Source: RGIG9608 sp045602425 (GTDB lineage Bacteria; Bacteroidota; Bacteroidia; Bacteroidales; Paludibacteraceae). Taken from it: a stretch of DNA of 64,000 nt. The stretch covers positions 1-64,000 of the forward strand of contig JAZSBO010000024.1 of assembly GCA_045602425.1 (NCBI GenBank), read 5' to 3'. Of the stretch, positions 63,650 through 64,000 are shown in pieces. The number at the start of each line of letters is the position of its first letter. Within the stretch, counting starts at the first letter, position 1. Under the pieces are notes generated by a model that worked only from the letters and a program-made list of their open reading frames with translations, ran no database searches and was not told where the DNA came from. The translations under genes and the position numbers were made by a program.

Positions 63650-63688
63650 AAAAATTAATTTTACCTTAATAGTTTTTGTTTTGTTGTT

Positions 63689-64000
63689 ATGAGAAAGATT
63701 TTATCATTGTTTTTTATAAGTTGTTTTATAGTATTTGGAATAATGGCTCAAAGTAGCGATACAAATATTGTGTTTGATATTACTTCCAATAACAACTACA
63801 CAGGTCGTGGTAATACTAACGAAGCCTTGTTGAATGCAAAATTATTTTCTTCGTCAGCATTGACATTCACCGATATCACAATAGATATGACAGGAACCAC
63901 AAACATTTCGGATGTAGAAAAAATAAAAATTTATCAAACGCCTACATTAGCATTTGATCCTCGAAAAGTATCTTCTTATATAGAATTGGGAGAAGCTATT
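63689..64000 (+). CDS. Secreted protein with sialidase-N-terminal-like domain, 5' part
   Basis: The gene runs off the right edge: 104 codons are visible from ATG 63689. Signal peptide ~1-20 (FGIMAQ). The mature start has GRGNTNEALLNAKLFSSSALTFTDITIDMTGTTNISDVEKIKIYQTP (key points: NTNEALLNA and GTTNISDVEKIKIYQT), the pattern of the N-terminal domain that precedes BNR/sialidase propellers in Bacteroidota. Full identity needs the missing 3' part. It follows the GH2-like gene by 39 bases and may belong to the same glycan-degrading unit. Confidence 0.6.
   Translation, partial: MRKILSLFFISCFIVFGIMAQSSDTNIVFDITSNNNYTGRGNTNEALLNAKLFSSSALTFTDITIDMTGTTNISDVEKIKIYQTPTLAFDPRKVSSYIELGEAI

Noticed and set aside
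1..64000. CRISPR array, tRNA/rRNA genes, insertion sequence or prophage
   Set aside because: No regular spacer-repeat pattern, tRNA cloverleaf arm motifs, transposase, integrase or phage structural gene was recognised by reading; a tRNAscan or ISfinder search would settle it.

Overview
The window reads as chromosome of a low-G+C member of the Bacteroidota, most likely Bacteroidales. Evidence: two cargo proteins of the type IX secretion system (one with a type A sorting tail, one with a CHU_C / gliding-motility type B tail), BACON and carboxypeptidase-regulatory-like domains, a GT3 glycogen synthase, a PorT-like outer membrane protein, DUF4922 and DUF5106-like families, and promoters of the Bacteroidota form TTTG-N17-20-TAnnTTTG. 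I cannot name a genus. No rRNA, tRNA, CRISPR array, insertion sequence, integrase or reverse transcriptase was seen.

Layout. 0-10 kb: a T9SS cargo gene, then a leftward block with a MurU-like nucleotidyltransferase, a CHU_C protein, an AmgK-like kinase fused to a RapZ C-terminal domain, an AddB-type nuclease, YicC and a nucleoside-recognition membrane protein. 9.8-11.1 kb: an island of two rightward lipoprotein genes preceded by a 118-bp nested inverted repeat that looks like an integron attC site. 11.1-23.5 kb: housekeeping genes (phosphoglucomutase, ManA, hemolysin III, PepT, DUF3109, MntP, ABC-F, FGE-like lipoprotein, GNAT, pseudouridine synthase, SpoIID, DUF4922). 23.6-32.1 kb: a rightward envelope operon (ABC-2 permease, LysM/periplasmic-binding protein, outer membrane barrel, ThyA, flippase, GT2) meeting a leftward GT4 and an acyltransferase. 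32.2-34.9 kb: pyruvate phosphate dikinase. 35.0-38.6 kb: a leftward set of secreted proteins, part of it markedly GC-rich.

38.6-46.5 kb is the accessory region. Six leftward lipoprotein/secreted genes follow one good promoter. Three are tandem paralogues with a nearly identical N-terminal module and different C-termini. One of these (42154-44067) ends in a DUF1566-type domain whose last ~45 codons have the signature of a diversity-generating-retroelement (DGR) variable region: about 50% G+C in an otherwise ~30% G+C setting, and a run of codons each explainable as AAC with adenines replaced. No reverse transcriptase or template repeat is in the window, so this would be a remote DGR target. Next to it, a small XRE-type regulator gene has a long structured leader.

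46.5-64 kb: glycogen phosphorylase plus GT3 glycogen synthase, a membrane Ser/Thr kinase divergent from an unknown conserved gene, a GH2 beta-galactosidase-like enzyme, and a rightward operon with a TPR protein, DedA, AroE, DsbD, a large GH2-like lipoprotein and the start of a secreted sialidase-N-domain-like protein that runs off the window.
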